From positions 1-33,095 of the forward strand of contig JAPUKG010000327.1 of the NCBI GenBank assembly GCA_027295775.1: DNA of 33,095 nt, given 5' to 3'. This document shows positions 18,755 through 28,500 of this stretch, in pieces (position 1 is the stretch's first letter; every line of letters begins with the position of its first letter). Position numbers and translations under genes: made by a program. Below the pieces are notes generated by a model. It was not told the DNA's origin and searched no databases. It worked only from the letters and a program-made list of their open reading frames with translations. Origin of the DNA: Pseudomonadota bacterium (lineage in GTDB: Bacteria > Myxococcota_A > UBA9160 > UBA4427).

Positions 18755-19768
18755 ATGGGTCGCGGCCCGCGAAAGACGCGATCGACCCGGACGCGATCGA
18801 CCGGGGGAGTCGACCGCAGCCGTGTTCGCACGGTCTCCGCGCGCCGCCGCAAGAGCCTGGTGCGCAGGGCCGACGAGGCCACGCCGCATCGGCCGGGGGA
18901 CGGCGTCGACCGCTTCCTGGCCGGGCTGCCGTCGCTGCTCGGGGCGGGCGAGCTGCGCGCGGCCATCGACGCCTGGAGCGCGGCCTGGGCCGGCGGCCGG
19001 ACGGTCTTGTGGGGGTTCGGCGCCCATCTGATCAAGGTCGGCCTGGCCCCGGTGCTGGTGGACCTGCTGGAGCGCGGCGCCCTCTCGGGACTCATGACCA
19101 ATGGCGCGGGCTGCGTCCACGATCTGGAGCTCGCGCTGATGGGGCGGACCAGCGAGGACGTGGCCTCTAGCCTGGACGACGGCACCTTCGGCATGGCCGG
19201 GGAGACCGCCGAGCGCCTCAACGACGCCATCGCGCGCGGCGCCCGGGACGGCCTGGGGATGGGGGAGTGCATCGGGCGCGAGATCCTGGAGGGCGACTAT
19301 CGCCACGCCGACCGCTCGGTGCTGGCGTCGGCCATCCGTCTGGGGATCCCGGTCACGGTGCACGTGGCCATTGGGACCGACATCCATCACATGCACCCGG
19401 GCGCAGATGGCGCGGCCCTGGGCGCCACGAGCTATCGCGACTTCGAGACCCTGACCGGGCTGGTGGCGACCCTCGAGGGGGGCACGATCTTCAACGTCGG
19501 CTCGGCCGTGATCCTTCCCGAGGTCTTCCTCAAGGCGCTGGCCCTGGCGCGCAACCTGGGGCACAAGGTCGAGCGCTTTACCGCGGTGGACCTGGACTTC
19601 GTGCGCCAATACCGGCCGACGATGAACGTGGTGCAGCGGCCCACCCGGCTCGGCGGCCGTGGCATCTCGCTCATCGGGCACCACGAGATCATGGTCCCGC
19701 TGCTGGCGGCCGGCGTGATCGAAGCGGACGCGGCACGCGGGCGACGCCGGGGAAAGAAGCCCTCGTGA
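18755..19768 (+). CDS. Deoxyhypusine synthase-like (DHS-fold) protein, putative; catalytic Lys motif not evident
   Basis: Segments [45 protein letters not shown] and [28 protein letters not shown]...[40 protein letters not shown] align by eye with remembered DHS segments. Start uncertain. Confidence 0.6.
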   Translation: MGRGPRKTRSTRTRSTGGVDRSRVRTVSARRRKSLVRRADEATPHRPGDGVDRFLAGLPSLLGAGELRAAIDAWSAAWAGGRTVLWGFGAHLIKVGLAPVLVDLLERGALSGLMTNGAGCVHDLELALMGRTSEDVASSLDDGTFGMAGETAERLNDAIARGARDGLGMGECIGREILEGDYRHADRSVLASAIRLGIPVTVHVAIGTDIHHMHPGADGAALGATSYRDFETLTGLVATLEGGTIFNVGSAVILPEVFLKALALARNLGHKVERFTAVDLDFVRQYRPTMNVVQRPTRLGGRGISLIGHHEIMVPLLAAGVIEADAARGRRRGKKPS

Positions 19769-20328
19769 GCGGGCGAATCGTGCTCGTCGAGGGCGACATC
19801 ACCGAGCAGGCGGTGGACGCGATCGTGAACGCCGCGAACAGCCAGCTCGTGCTCGGTGCAGGGGTGGCCGGCGCGATCCGCGCCAGGGGTGGCCCGAGCA
19901 TCCAGGAGGAGTGCGACGCCATCGGTCCCATCCAGGTGGGCGACGCCGCGGTCACCGGCGCCGGCGATCTGCCCGCGCGCTTCGTGATCCACGCCGCGGG
20001 GATGCCCCCGGGCGGAAGCGCGGACGAGGAGAGCGTGCGCAGCTCGCTGCGGCGCAGCTTCGAGCGGGCGCGGGAGAAGGGCTGCCAGACCGTCGCGGTC
20101 CCCGCCATCGGCGCCGGCATCGGCGGCTTCTCCATGCAGCGCTGTGCCGAGGTCTCGCTCGAGGAGGCGCGCCGCCATCTCGAGGGCGACACGGACACGA
20201 CGCTCACCGAGATCCGCTTCGTGCTGTTCGGCGAGCCGGCCTACCGCATCTTCGAGATGGTCCACGATCAGGCCCGGGTGGTCGCCCAGATGGAGCGCCT
20301 GGAGATGGCGCGCCGCCAGACGCGCTAA
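19765..20328 (+). CDS. Macrodomain (ADP-ribose-binding/hydrolase) protein, Af1521-like
   Basis: GTG start (GTGA overlap); [49 protein letters not shown]...[26 protein letters not shown]...[18 protein letters not shown]. Confidence 0.93.
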   Translation: MSGRIVLVEGDITEQAVDAIVNAANSQLVLGAGVAGAIRARGGPSIQEECDAIGPIQVGDAAVTGAGDLPARFVIHAAGMPPGGSADEESVRSSLRRSFERAREKGCQTVAVPAIGAGIGGFSMQRCAEVSLEEARRHLEGDTDTTLTEIRFVLFGEPAYRIFEMVHDQARVVAQMERLEMARRQTR

Positions 20329-20370
20329 CCTCCCGTTCTTTCGACTTTCCTGGCCGCGACGGAGCGCAAC

Positions 20371-21171
20371 GTGGTCGAGCTTCATCAAGTCGTCGCCGCG
20401 ATCTACCTGGCGGCGGGCGTCGGGGCCCTGCTGGGGGTGGTGCTGCCGGCTCCGCGCATGGCCCGGGGCGCCGTCTGGGGCTTGGCGCTGGGCGCGGTCG
20501 TCCACGCGATCGCCTTCGCCTCGCTCCATCGGGCCGACCCCACGCCGTCGCTCACGGATCTGCCGGCCGCGCTGTCGCTCACGGCCTGGCTCGGCAACGT
20601 CTTCCTGCTCCTCCTAATGTGGCGGCTCCGGGTCACCGGCCTGGCGGCGATCGCCGGGCCGGTTTCGTTCCTGGCCGTGTTCACCGCGGCACTGCGCCTG
20701 CCCGACTCCGCCGCGTCCGCGGTGGCTGCCGAGCTGGGGGCGGGCTCCTCGCCCCACGCCCACGTGCTGCTCGGCAGCGCGGGGCTGGCGCTCCTGGGCC
20801 TGGCCGGCATGGCGGGGCTCTTCTTCCTGATCGAGCACCGGCGCCTCAAGGCCAAGCGTCCGCTGACTCGCAGTCTGCGCCTTCCCTCGCTCGAGGCCCT
20901 CGACCGGGTGAACGCCTCGGCGTTGGCCGTCGGCTTCCCGATCCTCACCCTGGGCGTGATCACCGGCATGCTGTGGCTGCAGGAGGCGATGGGCACCCTG
21001 TGGAGCGGCAGCGCCCACGAGACCTGGTCCGCGGTGGCCTGGGGCATCTACGCCGGCCTCGCCGCCGCGCGCTTCGCGGGACACCAGGGAGCGCGGCAGG
21101 CGGCGGCCAGCGCGGTCGCCGGATCGGCATTCCTGATCTTCGCCGTGGTGGGCGTGGGGCTGCTGGCGTGA
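20371..21171 (+). CDS. Cytochrome c assembly (CcsA/HemX-like) membrane protein
   Basis: Eight-TM-like hydrophobic protein; HAHVLLGSAGLALLGLAGMAGLFFLIEHRRLK...ALDRVNASALAVGFPILTLGVITGMLWLQEAMGTLWS; located directly before hemA. Confidence 0.85.
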   Translation: MVELHQVVAAIYLAAGVGALLGVVLPAPRMARGAVWGLALGAVVHAIAFASLHRADPTPSLTDLPAALSLTAWLGNVFLLLLMWRLRVTGLAAIAGPVSFLAVFTAALRLPDSAASAVAAELGAGSSPHAHVLLGSAGLALLGLAGMAGLFFLIEHRRLKAKRPLTRSLRLPSLEALDRVNASALAVGFPILTLGVITGMLWLQEAMGTLWSGSAHETWSAVAWGIYAGLAAARFAGHQGARQAAASAVAGSAFLIFAVVGVGLLA

Positions 21172-22526
21172 AGATCCTGCTGCTCGGCATGAACCACCGC
21201 ACGGCGCCCTTGGAGGTGCGCGAAGCCTACGCCGTGCAGGAGCCCGGGCCGCCCCTGCGCAAGCTGGTCGAGTCGGACGAGATCGACGAGGGCGTGCTCA
21301 TCTCCACCTGCAATCGCGTCGAGCTCGTCGTCACCACGCGACAGCCCGAGGCCGCGCGGCTGCGCATGCGGCGCTTCTTCGGACAGGAGATCGGTGCCGG
21401 ACGGGCTGCCGAAGACCCCTCTCTCGACGACTTCCTCTACGACGTGTCGGACCACCAGGCCATGGGCCACGTCCTGCGTGTCGCCTCCTCCATCGACTCG
21501 ATGGTGGTGGGCGAGCCCCAGATCCTGGGTCAGCTGAAGGATGCCTACCGGGCGGCGGTGGAGTGCGGCGCGTGCGGCCCGGTGCTCTCGCGGCTCTTCC
21601 AGCACGCGTTCTCCACCGCCAAGCGCGTGCGCAACGAGACGCGCATCGCCGAGCGGCCCGTGTCGGTGGCGCGGGTGGCCGTCGATCTGACCCGCCAGAT
21701 CTTCGAGGACCTGCGCGACAAGCGCGCGCTCCTGATCGGGGCCGGCGACATGATCGAAGCCGCCCTCGACGCGCTCCAGCGGGACGGGCTCGGCTCCGTC
21801 CTCGTCGCCAATCGCACCCGATCCCGGGCCGAGGCCCTGGCCGAGCAGTTCGGCGCCACGCCCCACGCCCTGGACGAGGTGGGGGAGCTCCTGGCCGGCG
21901 TCGACGTGGTGCTCAGCTGCATCGGCGGAGACCAGCCCCTGCTGTCCGCGGATCAGGTGCGCGGGGCCCTGCGTGCCCGCCGCAGTCGGCCGCTCTTCCT
22001 CATCGATCTCGGTGTGCCGCGCAACATCGATCCCGCCGTGAACGAGCTCGACAACGCCTTCCTCTACGACATCGACGACCTGCAGGATGTCGCTGCCGCC
22101 AATGTCGAGGAGCGCCGCCGGGAGACCCTGCGCGCCGAGGACATCGTGCGCGAAGAGGAGCAGCGCTTCGACGGCTGGCTCGTCGCGCTCCAGGCGGTGC
22201 CGACCATCCAGCACCTGCGCTCGCGGGCGGAGGCGATTCGCTCCGCCGAGCTGGAGCGAGCCCTGCGCCGGCTGGAGCTCGACGAGACCCAGCGCGAGGA
22301 GCTGGAGAAGCTGACCCGCTCCATCGTGAACAAGCTCCTGCACGCGCCGCTGTCGCGGCTCCGCGCCGACACGGACCGCGAGGAGGGGCTCGCCATGCTC
22401 GAGGCGGCACGCGCGCTCTTCGCCCTCGACGATCCCGACGCGCCGGGCGCCGACGCCGACGCAGACGGGGAGCTCATGGCCGAGGCCGCCCCGGGCGACG
22501 CCGGTCGTGACGACCACGGCGAATGA
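21168..22526 (+). CDS. hemA: Glutamyl-tRNA reductase
   Basis: GTG start (GTGA overlap); LLLGMNHRTAPLEVREAYAV...EGVLISTCNRVELVV...VASSIDSMVVGEPQILGQLKDAYR...RPLFLIDLGVPRNIDPAVNELDNAFLYDIDDLQ. Confidence 0.97.
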   Translation: MKILLLGMNHRTAPLEVREAYAVQEPGPPLRKLVESDEIDEGVLISTCNRVELVVTTRQPEAARLRMRRFFGQEIGAGRAAEDPSLDDFLYDVSDHQAMGHVLRVASSIDSMVVGEPQILGQLKDAYRAAVECGACGPVLSRLFQHAFSTAKRVRNETRIAERPVSVARVAVDLTRQIFEDLRDKRALLIGAGDMIEAALDALQRDGLGSVLVANRTRSRAEALAEQFGATPHALDEVGELLAGVDVVLSCIGGDQPLLSADQVRGALRARRSRPLFLIDLGVPRNIDPAVNELDNAFLYDIDDLQDVAAANVEERRRETLRAEDIVREEEQRFDGWLVALQAVPTIQHLRSRAEAIRSAELERALRRLELDETQREELEKLTRSIVNKLLHAPLSRLRADTDREEGLAMLEAARALFALDDPDAPGADADADGELMAEAAPGDAGRDDHGE

Positions 22527-23461
22527 GCGCGATCCGGATCGCCACGCGCGGGAGCGAACTGGCCCTGGCCCAGGCCCGGTCTGTCGCCGGGCGAATCCGT
22601 GGGGCGCTCGGGGCGGACACCGAGCTGGTGGTGGTGAAGACGAGTGGCGATCGCCTCCAGGACGTGTCGCTGGCCGCGCTCGGCGGCAAGGGCCTGTTCG
22701 TGAAGGAGATCGAGGAGGCCCTGCTCGAGGGCCGGGCGGACGTGGCGGTGCACAGCGCCAAGGACCTGCCCGCCGCCCTCGCGCCCGGTCTGGTGCTGGC
22801 CGCGTTTCCCGAGCGGGCCGATCCGCGCGACGCCCTGGTGGGCCGCGCGCCCGGGGCCACCCTGACCGCGCTCGCCGAGGGGGCGCGGGTCGGCACCGGG
22901 AGCGTGCGCCGCGCCGCGGCGCTCCGGGCGCTGCGGCCGGACGTGGTGGTCGTGCCCCTGCGCGGCAACGTTCCGACCCGACTGCGCAAGCTCGAGGACG
23001 AGGGGCTCGACGCGGTGATCCTGGCCTGCGCCGGGCTCGACCGGCTCGGACTGGGAAGTGCGATCCACGAGCGGATCTCGCCGGATGCGATGCTGCCCGC
23101 CGTGTGCCAGGGCACCCTGGCCCTCGAGACCCGCGAAGACCATCCCCTGGCGGCGGACCTGGCCGCACTCGACGATCCGGACGCGGCGCTCTCGGTCGCC
23201 GCCGAGCGGAGCTTCCTGGCCGAGCTCGAGGGCGACTGCAACGTGCCTCTCGCCGCTCTCGCCGAGCACGTCCCGCGCGGGGGCATGCGCCTGCGAGCTT
23301 GGGTCGCGAGTCCCGATGGACGCCGGTTCGCGCGGGCCGAGCTGGAGTGGGACGGGCACGGGGGTACCGCCGCCGCCGCCGAGGCTGGGCGGAGCGCGGC
23401 GCGGCAGGTGCGCGACTCCGGCGGGCGTTCGATCCTCGACGCGCTGGAGGCGGAGGCGTGA
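22523..23461 (+). CDS. hemC: Hydroxymethylbilane synthase (porphobilinogen deaminase)
   Basis: [25 protein letters not shown]...[31 protein letters not shown]...[17 protein letters not shown]...[14 protein letters not shown]. Confidence 0.97.
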   Translation: MSAIRIATRGSELALAQARSVAGRIRGALGADTELVVVKTSGDRLQDVSLAALGGKGLFVKEIEEALLEGRADVAVHSAKDLPAALAPGLVLAAFPERADPRDALVGRAPGATLTALAEGARVGTGSVRRAAALRALRPDVVVVPLRGNVPTRLRKLEDEGLDAVILACAGLDRLGLGSAIHERISPDAMLPAVCQGTLALETREDHPLAADLAALDDPDAALSVAAERSFLAELEGDCNVPLAALAEHVPRGGMRLRAWVASPDGRRFARAELEWDGHGGTAAAAEAGRSAARQVRDSGGRSILDALEAEA

Positions 23462-25026
23462 GCGACAAGCGCGCCGGCAGGGCCGGGCGCGTCGTCCTGG
23501 TCGGCGCCGGTCCCGGAGACCCGGGCCTGCTCACCCTGCGCGGCGCGGCAGCGCTTCGCGAGTGCGACGCGGTGCTCTACGACGAGCTGGCGTCGCCCGA
23601 GCTCCTCGACCTGGCGCCGCCCGAGGCCGAGCGGATCAACGTCGGCAAGCGCGGCCACGACGCGCCGACGCGCTGCCAGGACGACATCAACAAGCTCCTG
23701 ATCGACCTGGCCCGGGACGGGCGGATCGTGGTGCGGCTCAAGGGCGGAGACCCGTTCGTATTCGGTCGGGGAGGAGAAGAGGCGTCGGTGCTGGAGCGCG
23801 AGGGCATCCCGTTCGAGATCGTCCCGGGCGTGTCCTCGGCGCTGGCCGCTCCCGCCGCGGCGGGTATCCCGATCACCGACCGGCGCCACTCGGCCTCGTT
23901 CGCGGTGGTGACGGGGCACAAGGATCCGACGCGCGTTTCACGCGAGACGCGCTGGGCCGAGCTCGGCAGCGCGGTCGACACCCTGATCATCCTGATGGGG
24001 ATGCGCAACCTCGGCGAGATCGTGGGCCACCTGCTCGATGGCGGGAAGGACCCGTCGACGCCGGCGGCCGCCGTCATGAACGCCACGCTGCCGAATCAGC
24101 GGGTGGTGGAGGCGCCGCTGGCCGAGCTTCCCGAGCGCGTGGCCGCCGCGGGGCTGGGCGCGCCCGCCGCGGTGGTGATCGGCGACGTGGTCCAGCTGCG
24201 CTCGTCGCTCGGCTGGTGGGAGCAGCTCCCGCTGTTCGGGATCCGGGTCCTGGTCACCCGGAGCGCGGATCAGGCGGGGGAGCTGATCGATCGGCTGCGC
24301 CGAGCCGGCGCCGAGCCGGTGCGGGTGCCGCTCCTGCGGCACGAGCCGCCGGAGGACGAGGCCCCGCTGGCCGGCGCGCTCGCCGCCGCGCGGGACTACG
24401 ACGCGATCGTCTTCGCGAGCGTCAACGCGGTGCGCTTCACGGCCCGGGCGGCGGAGCGGGCCGGAGTGGCCCTGGACTCCCCGCCTCCGCGCCTCCTGTG
24501 CGTTGGGCCGGCCACGGCCCGCGCGGCACTCGACGCGGGCATCGGGATCCACGGAGTTGCGTCGGGGAAGAGCGGCGGCGGTGCCGGCGCACTCCTCGAA
24601 GAGCTGGCTGCCTTCCTGCCGATCGAGGGAAGCCGCTTCCTCGTGCCCCGCTCCGAGATCGGGCGCGACGAGCTGGCCGCGGGACTGCGCGCGGCGGGAG
24701 CTCGGGTCGACGAGGTGGTCGCCTACCGCAATCTCCCGCCCGACGTCGACGCCGCCGCGCTCTCCCGCCAGATCGTCGCGGGGGAGATTCCGATCGTCAC
24801 CGTGATGAGCCCGTCCGCCGCGACCCGTCTGGTCGCCCTGCTGGACGCCGACGCGCGGTCGGCGCTTGCGCGTTGTATCGTCGCGGCGATCGGCACCACC
24901 ACCGCCGAGGCGCTCCGCGGCGAGGGAATCGAGCCAGGTGTCGTGCCAGAGCGGCCAGAGGTGCGGCTCCTGGTGGACGCCATCGTGGCGCATGTTCACG
25001 CGCAGAGGGGAGAGGAGGTTTCATGA
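23458..25026 (+). CDS. Fused uroporphyrinogen-III C-methyltransferase / uroporphyrinogen-III synthase
   Basis: N-terminal [39 protein letters not shown]...[16 protein letters not shown]...[22 protein letters not shown]-terminal Hem[34 protein letters not shown]...[20 protein letters not shown] start (GTGA overlap). Confidence 0.95.
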   Translation: MSDKRAGRAGRVVLVGAGPGDPGLLTLRGAAALRECDAVLYDELASPELLDLAPPEAERINVGKRGHDAPTRCQDDINKLLIDLARDGRIVVRLKGGDPFVFGRGGEEASVLEREGIPFEIVPGVSSALAAPAAAGIPITDRRHSASFAVVTGHKDPTRVSRETRWAELGSAVDTLIILMGMRNLGEIVGHLLDGGKDPSTPAAAVMNATLPNQRVVEAPLAELPERVAAAGLGAPAAVVIGDVVQLRSSLGWWEQLPLFGIRVLVTRSADQAGELIDRLRRAGAEPVRVPLLRHEPPEDEAPLAGALAAARDYDAIVFASVNAVRFTARAAERAGVALDSPPPRLLCVGPATARAALDAGIGIHGVASGKSGGGAGALLEELAAFLPIEGSRFLVPRSEIGRDELAAGLRAAGARVDEVVAYRNLPPDVDAAALSRQIVAGEIPIVTVMSPSAATRLVALLDADARSALARCIVAAIGTTTAEALRGEGIEPGVVPERPEVRLLVDAIVAHVHAQRGEEVS

Positions 25027-25997
25027 GCTTTCCCGCCACCCGGATGCGGCGGCTGCGCCGCACCGCGACCCTCCGGCGGATGGTGCGCGAGACGCGCCTC
25101 TCCAGGGACGACCTGATCCAGCCCCTCTTCGTCGTCGAGGGCAGTGGCGTGCGCGAGGCCGTCGCGTCCATGCCCGGCGTCTTCCGCTACTCGGTCGACC
25201 AGGTGGTGGACGAGGCCAAGCGCGTCACGGACCTGGGCGTGCCCGCCGTGATCTTGTTCGGGATCCCGGCCGCGAAGGACGGCGAGGGCAGCGGCGCGGA
25301 CGCTGCGGACGGCATCGTCCAGCGGGCGGTCGCGAGCCTCAAGCGGGACGTGCCGGAGCTGTGCGTGATCACCGACGTGTGCCTGTGCGAGTACACGGAC
25401 CACGGTCACTGCGGGATCGTCGAGGCCGAGGAGGTTGCCAACGACCCCTCGGTCGATCGCCTGGCACTCACGGCGCTCTCCCACGCCCGTGCCGGCGCCG
25501 ACGTGGTGGCGCCCTCGGACATGATGGACGGCCGGGTCGCCACCATCCGCCGGACGCTCGACGAGCACCACTTCCCCGACGTTCCGATCCTGTCCTATGC
25601 CGCCAAGGTCGCCAGTGCCTACTACGGCCCCTTCCGCGACGCGGCGGAGAGCACGCCCCGCTTCGGCGACCGGCGCGCCTATCAGATGGATCCGCCGAAC
25701 CGGCGGGAAGCGTTGCGCGAGCTCGAGCTCGATCTGGAGGAAGGCGCGGACGTCCTGATGGTGAAGCCCGCGCTCCCGTACCTCGACATCCTGGCCGCGG
25801 CGCGCGAGGCCTTCAACGTGCCGCTGGCCGCGTATCACGTGTCCGGCGAGTACGCGATGATCCACGCCGCGGCCGAGAGGGGCTGGATCGACGGCGAGCG
25901 CGCCATGGAGGAGGCGCTCGTCGCGATCAAGCGCGCCGGCGCTGACTGGATCCTGACCTACGCGGCGGCGTCGATGGCCGCGCGGCTCGGCAGCTGA
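25023..25997 (+). CDS. hemB: Delta-aminolevulinic acid dehydratase (porphobilinogen synthase)
   Basis: [37 protein letters not shown]...[17 protein letters not shown]...[15 protein letters not shown]...[22 protein letters not shown] overlap. Confidence 0.97.
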   Translation: MSFPATRMRRLRRTATLRRMVRETRLSRDDLIQPLFVVEGSGVREAVASMPGVFRYSVDQVVDEAKRVTDLGVPAVILFGIPAAKDGEGSGADAADGIVQRAVASLKRDVPELCVITDVCLCEYTDHGHCGIVEAEEVANDPSVDRLALTALSHARAGADVVAPSDMMDGRVATIRRTLDEHHFPDVPILSYAAKVASAYYGPFRDAAESTPRFGDRRAYQMDPPNRREALRELELDLEEGADVLMVKPALPYLDILAAAREAFNVPLAAYHVSGEYAMIHAAAERGWIDGERAMEEALVAIKRAGADWILTYAAASMAARLGS

Positions 25998-26007
25998 GGG
26001 GACGCGC

Positions 26008-26199
26008 GTGGGCCTTCACTACAAGGTGGTCGAGCTCAGCACCGTCAGCGACGAGGAGATCGAGAAGGCGCTCAACGACTGGACGGCCGAGGGCTGGACC
26101 TTCGACTCCATGCACTTCGCCATGCGCGAGTCTTCGAAGCGCCCGAGCATGGCCTTCCTCTCCTTCACCCGCGATCTGCCGGAAGGCGAGCAGGGCTAG
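26008..26199 (+). CDS. Small DUF4177-like protein
   Basis: GTG start; 63 aa, HYKVVELSTVSDEEIEKALNDWTAEGWTFDSMHFAM, resembling the DUF4177 (LNxxGxEGWE) pattern. Confidence 0.7.
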   Translation: MGLHYKVVELSTVSDEEIEKALNDWTAEGWTFDSMHFAMRESSKRPSMAFLSFTRDLPEGEQG

Positions 26200-27152
26200 A
26201 GCGCGGGCAGGACCTCCTCGGCCAGGCGGGTGAGGGAGGCGTCTCGCTCCTCGTGGGAGGCGCCCGACACCTGGGGCCGGCAGATCAGCAGGTCCATGGC
26301 CGTCTCCTCGCAGTAGCCGCCGAGGCGGTCGATCACCTCGCTCACCGTGCCGACCACCACGCGGTCCCGGACATCTGCGGCGGCCGCGCGGGCCAGGGCT
26401 TTGGGCACGCGGCCGCGCATCATGGCGCGGCCCTCGGCCTCGAGGGCGCCCTCCACCCGGGCGGCCTCGCCGGCGTGCTCGGCCACGTGCACGATGCGCA
26501 TCACCGGCACCACCAGCGAGTCGGGGTCGACGCCGTCGGGCAGGTTCTCGCGGTGCAGGCGCAGGTTCTCGACGATCTGCACGGCGGGCTCCACGGGCGA
26601 TGCCAGGTAGGGGAGCCCCCGGCGCGCGGCCTGGAGGAGTCCCTTCTTTCCGAACGCGGCGACCGCCAGCGGCGGGTGGGGCCGCTGCACGGGCGGATCG
26701 CCCGACCAGAGCTCCAGGATGCGGTCGAGCGCGGCGTCGAAGCGATCCCGCTTCGTCGCCGCGTCGATCCCAAAGGCCTCGAAGAGCGGTGCGCGGAAGC
26801 CGCGGCCGAGGCCGAGGAGCACCCGCCCGCAAGACAGCGCGTCGAGAGAGCGCACCTCCTGGGCCAGCCGGTCCGGGTCGTGGATCGGGAGCAGGAGCGA
26901 CGTGGTGCCCAGGCGCAGGCGCTCCGAGCGCGCGGCGAAGGCGGCCAGCGTCAACAGCGGCGACGCGCTGACGCCCGGTGCGAAGTGCATCTCGGGAACC
27001 CAGACCGAGTGGAGCCCCAGCGCCTCGGCGCGGTCCACCCAGAACAGCAGCTGCTGCCAATCCTCGGGCCGGCCCGCTCCGCCCAGCGAGATCCCCACCG
27101 CCAGGCCGGCGCCGTCGATGCCCCAGCGCTCTCGCTGGGTCGGCTCGCTCAC
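26196..27152 (-). CDS. LLM class flavin-dependent oxidoreductase (luciferase-like)
   Basis: GTG start at 27152; WVDRAEALGLHSVWVPEMHF...LTLAAFAARSERLRLGTTSLLLPIHDPDRLAQEVRSLDALSCGRVLLGLGRGFRAPLFEAFG. Confidence 0.92.
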   Translation of the reverse strand: MSEPTQRERWGIDGAGLAVGISLGGAGRPEDWQQLLFWVDRAEALGLHSVWVPEMHFAPGVSASPLLTLAAFAARSERLRLGTTSLLLPIHDPDRLAQEVRSLDALSCGRVLLGLGRGFRAPLFEAFGIDAATKRDRFDAALDRILELWSGDPPVQRPHPPLAVAAFGKKGLLQAARRGLPYLASPVEPAVQIVENLRLHRENLPDGVDPDSLVVPVMRIVHVAEHAGEAARVEGALEAEGRAMMRGRVPKALARAAAADVRDRVVVGTVSEVIDRLGGYCEETAMDLLICRPQVSGASHEERDASLTRLAEEVLPAL

Positions 27153-28498
27153 TCCTTCCCGGCCGGCGCGGCCCGCCGGCCCAGGGCGTACGGGAGGATG
27201 GTGTTCACCATGTCCAGCCGTGCGTCGAGGGTGCGTCCAAGCCCGGAGAGCAGGCCCACGACCCGGCCCAACAGCACCACGTGGGTGGGGATGCGCACGA
27301 TCGGGTTCTCCCGGGCGAGCCGCGGAAGCTCTTCCCCCGCCCGGCGCACCAGCCCGGGATCGACGTAGCCCTGGTTGCGCAGCCGGTTGCCCACGTCGAT
27401 CACGACCCGGGCCATCTCCTGCAGCGATTGCGTCGTTCCGTCCCGGGTCTCGAAGCCGAGATCCACCAGCGCCCGCGCCATGGCTTCCGGCTTCCCGGTC
27501 AGGAGCGCCGCTGCGAAGCTCACGATGCCCTGGCGGAACTCTGGCGGCAGGTCCTTGGTGAGACCGAAGTCGACAAACACCAGGCGCGGCGGTGCGTCGC
27601 CCCGGGGCTGGACCAGCAGGTTTCCCGGGTGTGGGTCTGCGTGGAAGAGGCCGCGCACCAGGATCTGTTCGCAGTACGCCTCGACCAGGGTGCGCATCAC
27701 CTGGTCCGTGTCCACGCCGGCTTCCCGCAGCGCGTCGGTATCGCTGATCTTGATGCCGTCCATGAACTCCATCACCAGCACCCGGCGCGTGGTGTGCTCC
27801 CAGTGGATTCGGGGGACGACCACGTCGTCGCGATCCGCGAAGAACCCCCCTACGGTCTCCGCGTTGTGGGCCTCGCTCACGAAGTCGAGCTCGCGAGGGA
27901 CGTAGGTGCCGAGCTCGTGCACCAGGGGCATCAGATCGAAGTCCCGCTCGATCCAGCCCACCGCCCGGAACAGCGCCTTCAGGTTGGCCAGGTCCGAGTG
28001 TACGAGTGCCGCGATCTCCGGGTACTGCACCTTGACCGCGACGCGCTCCCCCCCCTTCAGCCGGGCCTCGTGAACCTGGGCCAGGGACGCCGAGGCGATC
28101 GGCGCCTCGGCGAAGGAGTCGAATACGGCGTCCAGTGGGCAGTCGAGCTCGCTCTCCACGATCCCGCGCACCACGGGAAAGGAGCGCGGCGGCACGCGGT
28201 CCTGGAGCTTGGAGAGGACGCCTACGTACTCCGGCGGCAGCACGTCGGCGCGCGAGCCCAGGAACTGGCAGCCCTTGAGAATCAGGCCGCGCAGCTCGAT
28301 CGCGGTGTCGTAGATCGACTCCGCGGATTGGCGGTTGAAGCGCGACCAGCGCCGCTTCATGTCCCGCGGTCCCAGGCGCCGCTCGATGAACTGGTGGGTC
28401 TTGATCCCCAGGTACACCCGCCCGAAGGTCGTGCCTACGCGTCGCGCGCGATAGATCCGCTCGCCGACCGAGAGACGCGTGCGCGGTGTCGGCCTCAC
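27149..28498 (-). CDS. ABC1/AarF/UbiB family atypical kinase
   Basis: LPPEYVGVLSKLQDRVPP; ASASLAQVHEARLKGGERVAVKVQYPEI; RELDFVSEAHNAE; GLFHADPHPGNLLVQP; VFVDFGLTKDL; KGCQ in place of the usual KxGQ. Confidence 0.94.
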   Translation of the reverse strand: MRPTPRTRLSVGERIYRARRVGTTFGRVYLGIKTHQFIERRLGPRDMKRRWSRFNRQSAESIYDTAIELRGLILKGCQFLGSRADVLPPEYVGVLSKLQDRVPPRSFPVVRGIVESELDCPLDAVFDSFAEAPIASASLAQVHEARLKGGERVAVKVQYPEIAALVHSDLANLKALFRAVGWIERDFDLMPLVHELGTYVPRELDFVSEAHNAETVGGFFADRDDVVVPRIHWEHTTRRVLVMEFMDGIKISDTDALREAGVDTDQVMRTLVEAYCEQILVRGLFHADPHPGNLLVQPRGDAPPRLVFVDFGLTKDLPPEFRQGIVSFAAALLTGKPEAMARALVDLGFETRDGTTQSLQEMARVVIDVGNRLRNQGYVDPGLVRRAGEELPRLARENPIVRIPTHVVLLGRVVGLLSGLGRTLDARLDMVNTILPYALGRRAAPAGKE

Positions 28499-28500
28499 GC

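Noticed and set aside
21048-23534. 828-aa minus-strand ORF opposite hemA/hemC
   Set aside because: Antisense artefact of GC-rich sequence; repetitive Arg/Pro/Ala translation.
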